From Guptibacillus hwajinpoensis (GTDB lineage: Bacteria; Bacillota; Bacilli; Bacillales; Guptibacillaceae), in the NCBI RefSeq assembly GCF_020171785.1, contig NZ_JAIVAE010000005.1, positions 59,449 to 123,448 on the forward strand: a DNA stretch of 64,000 bases. Reading direction: 5' to 3'. Under the pieces are notes generated by a model, which saw only the letters and a program-made list of their open reading frames with translations, had not been told where the DNA came from and ran no database searches. A program made the translations under genes and the position numbers. How positions within the stretch are numbered: the first letter of the stretch is position 1; each line of letters starts with the position of its first letter. Of the stretch, positions 34,325 to 43,582 are shown piece by piece.

Positions 34325-35407
34325 TCATATTCTTTTCATCCCAAACAAAACTCGTAAAGCAGGTACTTGTCTAATCACAAAATGATAGCAGAGCATAATA
34401 ACAACAAAGGATACGGTAATTAGAAAAATGAGCTTCGTTGGAATTCCCCACTCAAAATTACGGATAAAGTAGCCAATTGTTAAGATGATTGGTTGATGCA
34501 GAATATAAAATGGCAGAGACGCTTCGCTTCCATAAGTAAGAAAACGGTTTGAATCGGTCAAATACTTGTCTGCTAAATAAAAAATGCACAGAAGTAAGCT
34601 CCAGCAATTCAGTGTTTTAACGGCAAAAAATAAGATTGCTAACGCAGAGTGATGTGGATAGTCGATCATAAACCAGGTGATATACACGATTGAAGTGATG
34701 AGTGCGATTCCTATATGAAGTTTAATGGTGGCTTGTAGTCCTTGTTTGAATGCTGAATTTGATAGAAAAAAATAACCGTAAAGAAAGAGAACAAAATAAA
34801 AGATGAGATCCCAGCCACCTAATTGCTGTGTATGGATAAAACCAGTCGCAAACAGGATAAGAGGGAGCAGAATGAAATGGATCCTTTGAACGTTTCTCTT
34901 TCCGATCTTAAACAAGGGGAAGGCGAGAAGGCTAAAAATAAGAAGAACGAGTAAATACCATAAATGCAGACCGAAAAAAGCAAAGTTACCAGTTCCTCCA
35001 AAATCCAAATATACACCCTCAAAGAAGTGAGGATAGAAGGAGAAATAGGAATCGTGAAATTGGTTATTCGCCAGACGCTCAAGATAAATTTGAGGAGGCG
35101 TTAAGATGAAAACACCAAACAAGAGAGGGGTGCCTAGTCGTTTTAATCGTTCTTTTACGTACTGAGTGAACGTTCGTTTTTTTAATGTATACGTGATGCT
35201 AATGCCTGAAACGGCAAAAAAGACGGGCATAATCCAGGCTCCGACAAAAAGGGAAAACACTAGCACTGCTTCTCCTTCCGTCACGTTATTTTTCACGTGC
35301 CACGGAAATGGGTTAACAAACATCGAACAATGATAAAGAAAAACGCCAATTGTTGCGATTACGCGAATCCAATCTAAGTCATATTGTCTATGAAATGTTT
35401 TTTGCAC
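34325..35407 (-). CDS. Acyltransferase-3 family membrane protein
   Basis: Integral membrane protein of 360 residues with about ten helices. Family residues are present: YDLDWIRVIATIGVFLYHCS (Arg and His, about 9-28), MPVFFAVSGISITY and a late SLPFYILHQPIILTIG with the second His. Basic stretch TFTQYVKERLKRLGTPLLFG follows helix 3 as usual. It probably transfers acyl groups to a surface glycan or glycolipid, resembling OpgC/OafA-like proteins. It is upstream of the regulator fragment and CPBP gene on the same strand, separated by little space, but a functional link is not evident. Confidence 0.8.
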   Translation of the reverse strand: MQKTFHRQYDLDWIRVIATIGVFLYHCSMFVNPFPWHVKNNVTEGEAVLVFSLFVGAWIMPVFFAVSGISITYTLKKRTFTQYVKERLKRLGTPLLFGVFILTPPQIYLERLANNQFHDSYFSFYPHFFEGVYLDFGGTGNFAFFGLHLWYLLVLLIFSLLAFPLFKIGKRNVQRIHFILLPLILFATGFIHTQQLGGWDLIFYFVLFLYGYFFLSNSAFKQGLQATIKLHIGIALITSIVYITWFMIDYPHHSALAILFFAVKTLNCWSLLLCIFYLADKYLTDSNRFLTYGSEASLPFYILHQPIILTIGYFIRNFEWGIPTKLIFLITVSFVVIMLCYHFVIRQVPALRVLFGMKRI

Positions 35408-35714
35408 CGTTATTCCCCCTGCTTATCCCCTCTATTACTTGTATAAATCTCTTTTAAAATTCGGCGTCATTCGGTCCATTCCTTTTGGCTTAGAGCGTGG
35501 GAATGAAAGTTAGTTTGGTTTGAGAGAAAAATAAATCATGTCCGTCAAATGTCCTCTCTTTTTTATGGGGAGCTAAAAATCCCCCGTGTAAATCGACCTA
35601 TTTTTCCCATTTTCATTAGTCCAAACGTTTCGTTTTCGCGAAACGGTAGAGGGAAGGTGACGAAAAGCGAGAATTGGTGAATGGTAAAGTCTATTAAAAC
35701 CGAGGAGGAATGAA
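35408..35714. other. Divergent intergenic region
   Basis: Holds the promoters of the acyltransferase gene (minus) and the carboxypeptidase gene (plus). The inverted repeat GTTTCG-TTTTCG-CGAAAC at 35628-35645 is the only structure seen; it could be an operator. No gene is supported. Confidence 0.4.
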
Positions 35715-36902
35715 ATGAGTCGAAAGAAGAAGTTAACCGTCTTATGTAGCACGCTTTTACTTTCATCCGTCTTTGCTAGCCCTTCGATGGCAGCACCGAA
35801 CGACAAACCTGTTCAAGCGCAAAGTCAGGAATACGCAATCTCTGGTTTTATTAGTCATGCAGAATTGAGTAAAAAGCTCATGCAGATTGAAAAGAGCAGT
35901 CAGGGAAATGTTCAAGTTCAAGTTGCTGGCTACTCGAACCTCGATCGTGAAATTTATACAGCAACGGTTGGTTCAGGAGAAAAAGTGATTCTCGTTCAAA
36001 GTGAAATTCATGGAAACGAAAAGACGGGTACGGCCGCACTATTGAATTTATTGCAGCAGCTTGGCTCGAATTCGCCAGAAGCTAAGAAAATACGTGAGGA
36101 AGTGACGATTGTCGCGATGCCAATGGTTAATCCGGATGCGACAGAGTTAAATCGTCGTGGCAACGACATGTCGTGGAGTGAGGTTGTAACTGATTTTCCT
36201 CAGCTCGCTAGTGCGTCTCCATCATGGAACTACTACACGTATACGAATCAATATTGGGACTACGCATCAAATCCCGGCTTTGATGTGAATCGTGATTTTA
36301 ATCCGGATCTTGATTATGTGCCGCAACCTGAAGATTTTCCGAGTAACTCCTCGAATCCTGGCTGGTACATTACACCTGAAGCGCAAACCGTTCGTGATGT
36401 ATATAAAGGATTGATGAGCGAGTTTGGTAAAGTCGATGTGTTTGTAGACTTGCATCATCAAGGCGAATATTTCGTTGAGGGCACAGATGATAAAGTGACG
36501 CTTTCGATTTCAGGAGATTTCGTTCCAGATCCAGACAGTGAAGATGGTGCGAAATACCGTGAGTATGCCGATACATACGATGGTGATTTCTCAAAGCAGC
36601 TTAATGTTTCCGTTTATAATGCCCTGCAGGATCGAGGCGATTCGCCATTTGACAATATTACGCTGTATCCACAAGGTTTGGATTTACCAGGTACGGCACT
36701 TGGTTCATTCGCCCTTAATGGAAGCGGCGCTGTGCTGTTTGAAGTGACGGGCCAAACGCAAAGCTACGGTCAGAAGGAAAAAGGAAGACTTATTAAGGCT
36801 GTTGAAATTGGCCTTTACGGGATTATTGATGGCGTGACGAGTGGGGATGTTTATGACATTAATCCTAATGAATATGATGAGATTCCATTAACAGAACGGT
36901 AA
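35715..36902 (+). CDS. Secreted M14-family carboxypeptidase (divergent paralogue)
   Basis: Exported zinc peptidase of 395 residues; signal peptide cleaved about SMA-AP (residue 26). HxxE is in SEIHGNEKTG (about 95-104), DVNRDFNPD is the NRD motif, DLHHQGEY gives the third zinc ligand, and VLFEVTGQT holds the catalytic Glu (FE followed by V rather than M). It differs from its two paralogues by a long insert (about 145-220, Trp/Tyr/Asn-rich with NYYTYTNQYWDYASNPGF) and by the missing GQKSNG motif region being GQKEKGR. GAGGAGG precedes ATG 35715. It lies 62 bp before the second carboxypeptidase gene, so the pair is probably co-transcribed. Confidence 0.85.
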   Translation: MSRKKKLTVLCSTLLLSSVFASPSMAAPNDKPVQAQSQEYAISGFISHAELSKKLMQIEKSSQGNVQVQVAGYSNLDREIYTATVGSGEKVILVQSEIHGNEKTGTAALLNLLQQLGSNSPEAKKIREEVTIVAMPMVNPDATELNRRGNDMSWSEVVTDFPQLASASPSWNYYTYTNQYWDYASNPGFDVNRDFNPDLDYVPQPEDFPSNSSNPGWYITPEAQTVRDVYKGLMSEFGKVDVFVDLHHQGEYFVEGTDDKVTLSISGDFVPDPDSEDGAKYREYADTYDGDFSKQLNVSVYNALQDRGDSPFDNITLYPQGLDLPGTALGSFALNGSGAVLFEVTGQTQSYGQKEKGRLIKAVEIGLYGIIDGVTSGDVYDINPNEYDEIPLTER

Positions 36903-36964
36903 GAGTTTTTGGCGGAATGTAAGCGAAAACAAAACTAGCGAATGTGATTTTTAGGAGGATAATG

Positions 36965-38017
36965 GTGAAAAAACAAATTCTAACGTTAACAGTAGCAGGA
37001 ACGATGCTGGTGTCTGGATCCTTTTTAACAGGGAATACCGCGCTAGCCGGAGAGAATGGACCGAATGGGCCTAACTATGGCGGCAATGAAACGATCAAGA
37101 ATGAGCGCCTGCATTCTTATGAAGAAATGGTGAGCTTTTTAGAAAAAATTGAGCAGCGTTCAGATGTCCTGGAGCTCGAGGTGTACGGTCAGTCCGTTAA
37201 AGGAAGAGACCTTTACCTTGCGAAGTTTGGTAACATGGATCCAGATAATCCAACGATTCTGTTCCTTACGCAGCAGCATGGGAATGAAACGTTAACAACG
37301 GAAGGTGCCCTTGAGGTAATTAAGTATTTATCATCGAACGGAAAAGACGTGCAGAACATCCTGGATAACGTGAATGTGCTGATTGCACCACGATTAAATG
37401 TCGACGGGGCAGAAGGTGATGTGAATTTCTCATTAGAAGATTATGTTTCTGGCACGCATACGCGCTATAACGCCAACGAAGTGGATCTGAATCGTGACCA
37501 TGTTGATCGCGAGCAGCCTGAAACGAAGGCGCTTCATGAAAATGTGTTACAAAAATATTCTCCGGATTACATGATTGACCTGCATCATCAAGGAACGCAA
37601 ACAACATTAGGTGACACGGGTGAATTGGTGTCTGGATCAATTTTGTATCCAACAAATGAGACGGTCGATCCGGAAGTCGTGGAACAGTCGAAGGAACTTG
37701 GTGCTGTCGTATATAACGCGGTAGAAGCCAAAGGCTATGGACTGCTTTCCAAGTATCCAGGCGGCAGTGCACCGACGATTAGCCGAAATGGCCTTGCGAT
37801 GGAATATGGCATTGCAACGCTTCTTTTTGAAATGCGCGGCATGGCCGATCATTATCGTGATGATTATGTGCTCGGACAGAAAAGCAATGGTTACTTGATT
37901 CAACAGGCCGTAACGGCGATGAAGGCAAGTCTCAATGCGCTAGCAGACGATTCCATTGATTCAGCGGACACGTCTTTCTGGGATACGCTTCCTGATAGTA
38001 ATTATGATGGGGAGTAA
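36965..38017 (+). CDS. Secreted M14-family zinc carboxypeptidase
   Basis: Exported zinc peptidase of 350 residues with a signal peptide (about LAG at residue 28). Active-site motifs: QQHGNETLTTEGAL (HxxE), DLNRDH, DLHHQGTQ and LFEMRGMADH, then DYVLGQKSNGYL. These match the enzyme at 8511 almost residue by residue (TQQHGNEALTTEGALD there), so the two are recent paralogues placed 27 kb apart. AGGAGG at 36953-36958 is 6 nt from GTG 36965, better than ATG 36962. Second gene of a carboxypeptidase pair, ending at a terminator. Likely acts on extracellular peptides for nutrition. Confidence 0.88.
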   Translation: MKKQILTLTVAGTMLVSGSFLTGNTALAGENGPNGPNYGGNETIKNERLHSYEEMVSFLEKIEQRSDVLELEVYGQSVKGRDLYLAKFGNMDPDNPTILFLTQQHGNETLTTEGALEVIKYLSSNGKDVQNILDNVNVLIAPRLNVDGAEGDVNFSLEDYVSGTHTRYNANEVDLNRDHVDREQPETKALHENVLQKYSPDYMIDLHHQGTQTTLGDTGELVSGSILYPTNETVDPEVVEQSKELGAVVYNAVEAKGYGLLSKYPGGSAPTISRNGLAMEYGIATLLFEMRGMADHYRDDYVLGQKSNGYLIQQAVTAMKASLNALADDSIDSADTSFWDTLPDSNYDGE

Positions 38018-38042
38018 GGCTGAGGTAAAAAGGTGATGCTCG

Positions 38043-38076
38043 AACCAGGATGAGAAAAGTTCTTATCCTGGTTTAG
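38043..38076 (+). terminator. Terminator after the carboxypeptidase pair
   Basis: AACCAGGATGAGAA pairs with TTCTTATCCTGGTT, followed by TAGCTTTG; the other side also faces the HD-GYP gene end. Confidence 0.7.
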
Positions 38077-38081
38077 CTTTG

Positions 38082-39170
38082 TTAACGTTCCAACTGAATA
38101 CTAGTAATGCTTAAGGAAGACTCCTTTGAAATAAGAATGGAATCCTTCAATCCTTCAAGATAGGTAACGAAGGAGGCGAACGGTTGATAATCATTGATTT
38201 CGACTACTTTCGCCATTTTTCCATTTGATAATGAGACGACAGAACCAACTGGAAAAACGCCAATTTCCAACATAAGTTGTTGAAGGATAGTAGGATCAAA
38301 TTGTTCGGAATTTCCTAGCATAATGAGAAGGGCTTCATTCGCTGTATAACTTGTTCGGTATGGCCGATTTGAAGTAAGTGCGCAGTACGTATCAGCAATC
38401 ATCAATATCCGGTCATACGGGGTTAACGATTTTGCCTTTAATCCTTTTGGATACCCTGATCCATCCAGCCGTTCATGATGGGTTCGGCAGTAGCTGGAAA
38501 TCGATTTTGGAAAACCTTTTCCTCTTAAAAGATTATATCCTTCTATAGCATGAGATTTAATAATATGAAATTCAAAATCAGAGAGTGTGTCTACCTTATT
38601 GAGGAGGGTAGTCGGAATAAGGGTCTTTCCAATGTCGTGAAGCATGGTGCCAATTGAAAACTCTTCACTTTCTAAGTAGTCTAGTCTTTTGGCTAAAAGA
38701 GAGCTAAGCATAAACACATCGATCGAATGATGATAGCTATAAGGATCATATTCTTTTAACTCCATCATTAATTCCAACACTTCCGTATTGGAAATGGTTG
38801 TAAGAAAAGATTCTTCCAACCATTTAAGGGTATTGGGATTTTGTAAGGCGTGGCCATAGCGATAGTCATGTCCAAGTTCCGTTAGTGTTTCTAAAAATAA
38901 TTTACGGAGCTTCACTTCATGATCAATCAACTGGTTTTTCCCATAGTAAATCGTTATTTTGTTTTTCTTTTTAGGTTGAAAGTTAGGTGGAGCTTGTAGA
39001 GAAGCGAACGTTTTTCGAGTAACCCCAATCGAAGTCACTCCCCAACGTTTAAGTTTATCTAGTTTGGGCTTCGTGATTTGGCTGCCCTCCTTAAGCAATA
39101 AAATATCGCCTTTCCAAATATCTTTTTCGATTATATCGCCTATTTTTAAATCACCAAGCTTCTTCTTCAT
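38082..39170 (-). CDS. HD-GYP domain c-di-GMP phosphodiesterase
   Basis: Cytoplasmic protein of 362 residues. Residues 1-60 form a small N-terminal domain (LKIGDIIEKDIWKGDILLLK, DKLKRWGVTSIGV); the HD-GYP domain spans about 130-310 with the metal motif IGTMLHDIGKTLIPT, a second His in KSHAIEGYNLL, HHERLDGSGYPKGLKAKSL (the GYP signature) and IADTYCALTSNRPYR. All residues for hydrolysis are present. It overlaps the upstream EAL gene by 20 bp. Both should lower c-di-GMP, possibly in two steps (EAL makes pGpG, HD-GYP can reach GMP). Confidence 0.88.
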   Translation of the reverse strand: MKKKLGDLKIGDIIEKDIWKGDILLLKEGSQITKPKLDKLKRWGVTSIGVTRKTFASLQAPPNFQPKKKNKITIYYGKNQLIDHEVKLRKLFLETLTELGHDYRYGHALQNPNTLKWLEESFLTTISNTEVLELMMELKEYDPYSYHHSIDVFMLSSLLAKRLDYLESEEFSIGTMLHDIGKTLIPTTLLNKVDTLSDFEFHIIKSHAIEGYNLLRGKGFPKSISSYCRTHHERLDGSGYPKGLKAKSLTPYDRILMIADTYCALTSNRPYRTSYTANEALLIMLGNSEQFDPTILQQLMLEIGVFPVGSVVSLSNGKMAKVVEINDYQPFASFVTYLEGLKDSILISKESSLSITSIQLER

Positions 39171-39888
39171 AGCGTAACCCTCTCCTTTTCACACACTGTC
39201 CGATCATTGTGTTCTTGATACATTGCGGTTCCTGTAGTAAGTATCCTTGTGCATAATCGATCTTAAGAAATTTTGCCATCGATAAATCTTCTGCTCGTTC
39301 GATGCCTTCAATGATAAATAACAGTTCATATTCTTTACAATAATTTCTGATGCTACGAAGTAAGCTTTGTTTGTGTTCGTCTTCAGAAAGGTTTCTAGAA
39401 AAAAAGCGATCCACTTTCACGACATCTGGCTTTATTTCAATTAATCGTTTTAAAGAAGCGGTGCCTTGTCCCACATCATCTAACGCAATTTTAAATCCTA
39501 ATTCTTTAAGCCAGTTAATGCGTTTAATAAAGTTGCTGTTTTCCCATGTGGAAAGCAAGTCACCTTCCGTCAATTCCAGAATGAATTTAGTTGGAATGAG
39601 GTGATGCATCCTCATGTATGATTCGACTCTATTCTCAAAATCAGGATGAAGAATGGTTGAGGGGTGAATATTTAAAAATAAATAGGACGGGGCAAATGAA
39701 GTATGAACTTGGATGGCCTTTGAAATCGAAAGTAAATCTAAATCGAATAAGGCGTTATGTTGTTGAGCCTTAAGTATCAGGTCGTTCACGGAATGATAAT
39801 CATCATGCCTTATGAGAGCTTCATAACCGTAGATCTTCCATGTTTTAATGTCCCATACTGCTTGAAAACAATGATAAATATCATTCAA
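39151..39888 (-). CDS. EAL domain c-di-GMP phosphodiesterase
   Basis: Stand-alone EAL protein of 245 residues with no sensor or membrane domain. Catalytic residues are present: YEALIRHDD (EALxR, about 21-29), NIHPST, ELTEGDLLS, DDVGQGTAS (DDxG, about 137-145), VKVDRFF (Lys) and FIIEGIERAED. It should cleave c-di-GMP to pGpG. First gene of the pair with the HD-GYP protein. The PAS-LytTR regulator gene upstream on the same strand is separated by about 200 bp and a terminator. Confidence 0.88.
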   Translation of the reverse strand: MNDIYHCFQAVWDIKTWKIYGYEALIRHDDYHSVNDLILKAQQHNALFDLDLLSISKAIQVHTSFAPSYLFLNIHPSTILHPDFENRVESYMRMHHLIPTKFILELTEGDLLSTWENSNFIKRINWLKELGFKIALDDVGQGTASLKRLIEIKPDVVKVDRFFSRNLSEDEHKQSLLRSIRNYCKEYELLFIIEGIERAEDLSMAKFLKIDYAQGYLLQEPQCIKNTMIGQCVKRRGLRYEEEAW

Positions 39889-40066
39889 AGAATCACTCCT
39901 CGATTTAACAATTGTGGTTAATTATTCCTATCTTTACTAAATAATAGGACTAAGTGTCCACCGCGTCCAATCGCTTTAAAACGCTAAAATAATTCACTGA
40001 AACTTGCTTTAGTTGCGTTAAGGTATCGTAATGGTCGGGTGAGACAAAAAAAGCATAAAATAAAAA

Positions 40067-40090
40067 AACCAGCGATTATGCTGGTTTAGT
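40067..40090 (-). terminator. Terminator after the PAS-LytTR gene
   Basis: On the minus strand AAACCAGC pairs with GCTGGTTT around ATAATC, followed by TTTTTTA; the stem overlaps the stop of the regulator gene. Confidence 0.75.
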
Positions 40091-40793
40091 TTGGTAAGTT
40101 AGGAAGCAGTTCAAGATTATTTTTTGATATCCTAGCTCGTTTCATCATGGATTTAAAATGCACCTCATAGCTTTGACCAGTTTGTTTGATCACTTCAATC
40201 TTTTTAACATTAATGATGAATGAGCGGTGAGAGAGGATAAAACTAGCATTTAGTGATTTCATTAAATTTGCTAGGGATTCGTTTACGATGTATTCCTTTT
40301 CCCTAGTGTAAATGTGCGTTTTTCTGTTTTTTCTTTCTAGAAAAACAATCTCGTTGCAAGAAATAAACAAAAAGTCCGTACCTTGTTTCACAATTAACTT
40401 CCCAAGTGAGCCACTAAGTGTTTGAAGTCTTTTTTTGTGGTTTAAGTCAAAGCATATGCCAATGGCTTCTTCCACAATCCCCTTATTGTAAATAGGACGT
40501 ACCACAACAAGATGAAGCTTTCCTTCCAATTCAATTTCGTATTCAAGCGTTTGACCACTCCATATTTTGGAGTAAAATTCTTGTTTCTCAATTGCTTTAT
40601 GCATAGGGAGAACGTCGAAAAGCGTTTTGCCAATTAGCTGTTTCTGAGTATATCCTAACTTCTGTAATAACTTTGCTTCACAATAGGTATACACATAGTT
40701 CCCGTTTTGTTGTATCACTTTGAATGAATCGCCCCAACGAATCGCATCCACTTCCCTTATTCCCCTAAATATAACTTTCATCTCCAGTCTCAC
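40086..40793 (-). CDS. PAS-LytTR transcription regulator
   Basis: DNA-binding protein of 235 residues. A PAS domain spans about 20-120 (YTYCEAKLLQKLGYTQKQLI, GKTLFDVLPMH); a LytTR DNA-binding domain covers about 135-230 (DFLFISCNEIVFLERKNRKT, FILSHRSFIINVKKIEVI, RARISKNNLELL). There is no receiver domain, so it likely senses a ligand or redox state through PAS. LytTR proteins often govern envelope or biofilm genes, and the c-di-GMP hydrolase pair follows on the same strand. The exact start (GTG 40793 or ATG 40781) is uncertain. Confidence 0.82.
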   Translation of the reverse strand: MRLEMKVIFRGIREVDAIRWGDSFKVIQQNGNYVYTYCEAKLLQKLGYTQKQLIGKTLFDVLPMHKAIEKQEFYSKIWSGQTLEYEIELEGKLHLVVVRPIYNKGIVEEAIGICFDLNHKKRLQTLSGSLGKLIVKQGTDFLFISCNEIVFLERKNRKTHIYTREKEYIVNESLANLMKSLNASFILSHRSFIINVKKIEVIKQTGQSYEVHFKSMMKRARISKNNLELLPNLPN

Positions 40794-41173
40794 AAACTGC
40801 TTTTATAAATAAAATAAGAAGGTGATACTATTTTGTCAATGGTATAAGATTACCAGTAAATATGGTTTTAAAAGGGTTTATGCACCCAATAAATTCCTAT
40901 ATTAATATATTGAGATAATAAATTTTAAACAAAAGAACCTTTTTGAAAAATGTTCTCATTATTAATAAGAATCACTTACTAGAAGCAATCCCAATCATTG
41001 ACCCTGACTTTTTAAGAATAATAATGATAGAGATATGCCTTATTTTACCTTTATATGGAAATAGGTAGTCCGCTATGTTACATAATAGGTTAGTAAGAGA
41101 AGGTTTAACGATTAATAAACAAGAAAATTTTCCTTTAAATTAGTTAACTATACGCATTTAAGAAAAATTTCTT

Positions 41174-41211
41174 TGAAAACGCTTGATTTTCATCTTTTGT
41201 AGGATTAGAAT
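41174..41211 (+). promoter_or_regulatory. Promoter with cre site of the ygc-like operon
   Basis: TGAAAACGCTTGAT at 41174-41187 resembles the CcpA catabolite-response element (TGWAANCGNTNWCA, one mismatch at the end). It overlaps a -35 TTGATT (41183-41188), followed after 17 nt by -10 TAGAAT (41206-41211). Glucose repression is expected. The rest of 40794-41173 contains nothing I can support. Confidence 0.6.
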
Positions 41212-41262
41212 GAACCTAGTTAAAGAAAAGATAAAATTATCTGAAGGGTGGCACAACTTAGT

Positions 41263-42057
41263 ATGAACCCGGAACAAAATAAGATCACGGATTTTAATAT
41301 GGATTTTTTTAATCTTAAAGGAAAAGTTGCCATTATTACTGGTGGCAATTCAGGACTAGGGCAAGGATTTGCGCTTGCATTAGCCAAAGCAGGAGCTCAT
41401 ATCTTCGCGGTAAGTATGGAAGAAGATAACGATAGAACGAAGAAATTAATCGAAGCAGAAGGCGTTAACTATCATTTAATGCTTGGAAACTTAACTGAAG
41501 AAGGCGTCTGTAAGCAGATTATTGATAAATGTTTAAGTGTTTTTGGAAAGATTGATATTCTCATCAATAATGCGGGCATTAACATTAATGAACCTGACGT
41601 TACGAAATTCTCTAGACTGCAGTGGGATAAAATGGTGTCGGTAAATTTAAATGCTCCGTTTGAACTGTCTCACGAAGCAGCAAAACATATGATTCCACAA
41701 CAAAGTGGAAAAATCATTAATACGTGCTCCCTGTTTTCTTATCTCGGTGGACAATGGTCGCCAGCTTATGCCGCTACAAAGCATGGTTTGGCTGGATTTA
41801 CGAAAGCGTATTGTGATGAACTTGCTCAATATAACATTCAAGTGAATGGCATTGCGCCTGGGTACTTTGCAACAGACGTGACAAAAAATACGCGAGAAAA
41901 TCCTGAAAGCAATCAGCGCGTACTCGATCACATTCCGGCAAATCGCTGGGGGAACATCCAGGATCTGATGGGAGCGGTTGTTTTTCTAGCATCTGACGCG
42001 TCTAACTATGTGAACGGGACATTACTGAATGTCGACGGCGGGTATCTCGTACGATAA
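41263..42057 (+). CDS. ygcW: SDR oxidoreductase, YgcW-like
   Basis: NAD(P)-dependent short-chain dehydrogenase of 264 residues. Cofactor motif TGGNSGLGQGFALAL (about 27-41), NNAGIN, catalytic Ser in NTCSLFSYLGG and YAATK (Tyr and Lys). From recall it is very close to E. coli YgcW, including the segments SGKIINTCSLFSYLGGQWSP and QVNGIAPGYFATD. I set the start at ATG 41263 since MNPEQ...DFFNLKGK matches that family; GTG 41248 is possible. It is the first gene of a four-gene operon with a cre-like site upstream. It probably oxidises or reduces a polyol or keto sugar; the substrate is unknown. Confidence 0.88.
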   Translation: MNPEQNKITDFNMDFFNLKGKVAIITGGNSGLGQGFALALAKAGAHIFAVSMEEDNDRTKKLIEAEGVNYHLMLGNLTEEGVCKQIIDKCLSVFGKIDILINNAGININEPDVTKFSRLQWDKMVSVNLNAPFELSHEAAKHMIPQQSGKIINTCSLFSYLGGQWSPAYAATKHGLAGFTKAYCDELAQYNIQVNGIAPGYFATDVTKNTRENPESNQRVLDHIPANRWGNIQDLMGAVVFLASDASNYVNGTLLNVDGGYLVR

Positions 42058-42096
42058 TTTCTATTAAACTATCATAATAAAAAAGGAGAATCATTT

Positions 42097-43569
42097 ATGA
42101 AAAACCTATTAGAAGAGTTGAAGTCTCTACTTTCTGAGGATCAAATCGTGACAAAGGAAGAGGCGCTTTACGATGCATCAGCGGATCGTTACAAGAAGTA
42201 CGCGAAAACGAAAAATGTCCTTGATGTTCCAGCACCACTTGCCATTGTTTTTCCTCATTCCACGGAAGAAGTGAAAACACTTCTTATGTTCTGTAACGAA
42301 AATAACATTAACGTGATTCCAAGAAGCGGAAAGACTGGTACTGAGGGTGGTCTTGAGAACTGGAAAGAAACGACCATCGTCATCGACGGATCTAAGATGA
42401 ACGAGATTATTAAAATGGACACGTATAACATGCAAGCGACAGTTCAATCTGGGGTTAAACTTCAAACGCTTGAAGATGAGCTACGTAAATTGGGCTATAC
42501 GACTGGTCACTCACCGCAGTCCAAACCAGTTGCGCAATATGGTGGTCTCGTTTCAACAAGAAGTATTGGTCAGCTATCCACTTTGTACGGTGCAATTGAA
42601 GATATGGTTGTTGGTCTTGAGTGTGTTTTCCCAGAAGGACAAGTTTCAAAGATTAAGAACGTTCCGCGACGTTCTGGTGGCCCGGATATTCGCCACATTG
42701 CGATTGGGAATGAAGGAGCACTTTGTTATATCACAGAAGTAACGGTGAAGATTTTTAAATACACACCGGAGAATAATAACTTCCATGGCTATCTTGTAAA
42801 AGACGTTGAAACAGGTATTAAGATTTTAAGAGAAGTAATGGTGAACGGCTATCGCCCATCCGTTGCGCGCGTGTATTCGGAAGAAGATGCGAGACAGCAT
42901 TTTGAACATTTCTATGATAATAAATGCGTGTTGATCTTTATGGCAGAAGGCCCTAAAGGTATTGTAGAGGCAACGAATGCGGGCATTCAAGAAGCTGTTG
43001 AAACGTTCAAGGATGGGGTAATTGAAAAGGTTGATTCCTCAGTCATTGAAACGTGGTTCAACAACCTGAACTGGGATGAAAGCCGTATCGAGCGTGAAAT
43101 TCAAGATATGATCGACCACAATACGCATGATGGTTTTACAACAGAAGTGTCAGCGGATTGGGGAACAATTCCAAAGCTTTACAACAACGTGATTGAACGG
43201 ATTAAAAATGAATTTGATCGTGCAGATGAGCTTACGATGCTAGGAGGTCACTCTTCTCATAGCTATCTTAACGGTACAAATATGTATTTCGTCTACAACT
43301 ACACGATTAACTGTGCACCAGAAGATGAAATGCGCATTTATCACCATCCGATTCACCAAATCATTATTGAAGAAACATTGAAGCTTGGTGGCTCTATGTG
43401 TCACCACCATGGTATTGGGAAGTACCGTTCTGAATGGACAAAAGAAGAGCACGGCTCTGCTTACTATATGTTAGAAAAGCTTAAAGAAGCGTTTGATCCA
43501 AAAGGAATCATGAACCACGGAACGATTTTCCCTCAACCTAGCGAAGTGAAAAAATACATTAGAAGCTAA
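42097..43569 (+). CDS. ygcU: FAD-linked oxidase, AGPS/YgcU-like
   Basis: Flavoenzyme of 490 residues in the vanillyl-alcohol-oxidase fold. The FAD-binding part has NVIPRSGKTGTEGGLENW and TTGHSPQSKPVAQYGGLVST; the C-terminal cap ends with MCHHHGIGKYRSEW, the His-rich motif of the alkyldihydroxyacetonephosphate synthase (AGPS) subgroup rather than the GEHGIG of GlcD. By recalled sequence it is an orthologue of E. coli YgcU (same VATRSIGQ/STLYGAIEDMVV block). It lies 39 bp after the SDR gene with an AAGGAG site. It may oxidise a 2-hydroxy acid or polyol; its AGPS kinship leaves other chemistry open. Confidence 0.88.
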   Translation: MKNLLEELKSLLSEDQIVTKEEALYDASADRYKKYAKTKNVLDVPAPLAIVFPHSTEEVKTLLMFCNENNINVIPRSGKTGTEGGLENWKETTIVIDGSKMNEIIKMDTYNMQATVQSGVKLQTLEDELRKLGYTTGHSPQSKPVAQYGGLVSTRSIGQLSTLYGAIEDMVVGLECVFPEGQVSKIKNVPRRSGGPDIRHIAIGNEGALCYITEVTVKIFKYTPENNNFHGYLVKDVETGIKILREVMVNGYRPSVARVYSEEDARQHFEHFYDNKCVLIFMAEGPKGIVEATNAGIQEAVETFKDGVIEKVDSSVIETWFNNLNWDESRIEREIQDMIDHNTHDGFTTEVSADWGTIPKLYNNVIERIKNEFDRADELTMLGGHSSHSYLNGTNMYFVYNYTINCAPEDEMRIYHHPIHQIIIEETLKLGGSMCHHHGIGKYRSEWTKEEHGSAYYMLEKLKEAFDPKGIMNHGTIFPQPSEVKKYIRS

Positions 43570-43582
43570 GAGGAGGGAAACC

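Noticed and set aside
35573..35806. Minus-strand frames across the carboxypeptidase start
   Set aside because: Antisense to a signal peptide and promoter; no homology or ribosome site.
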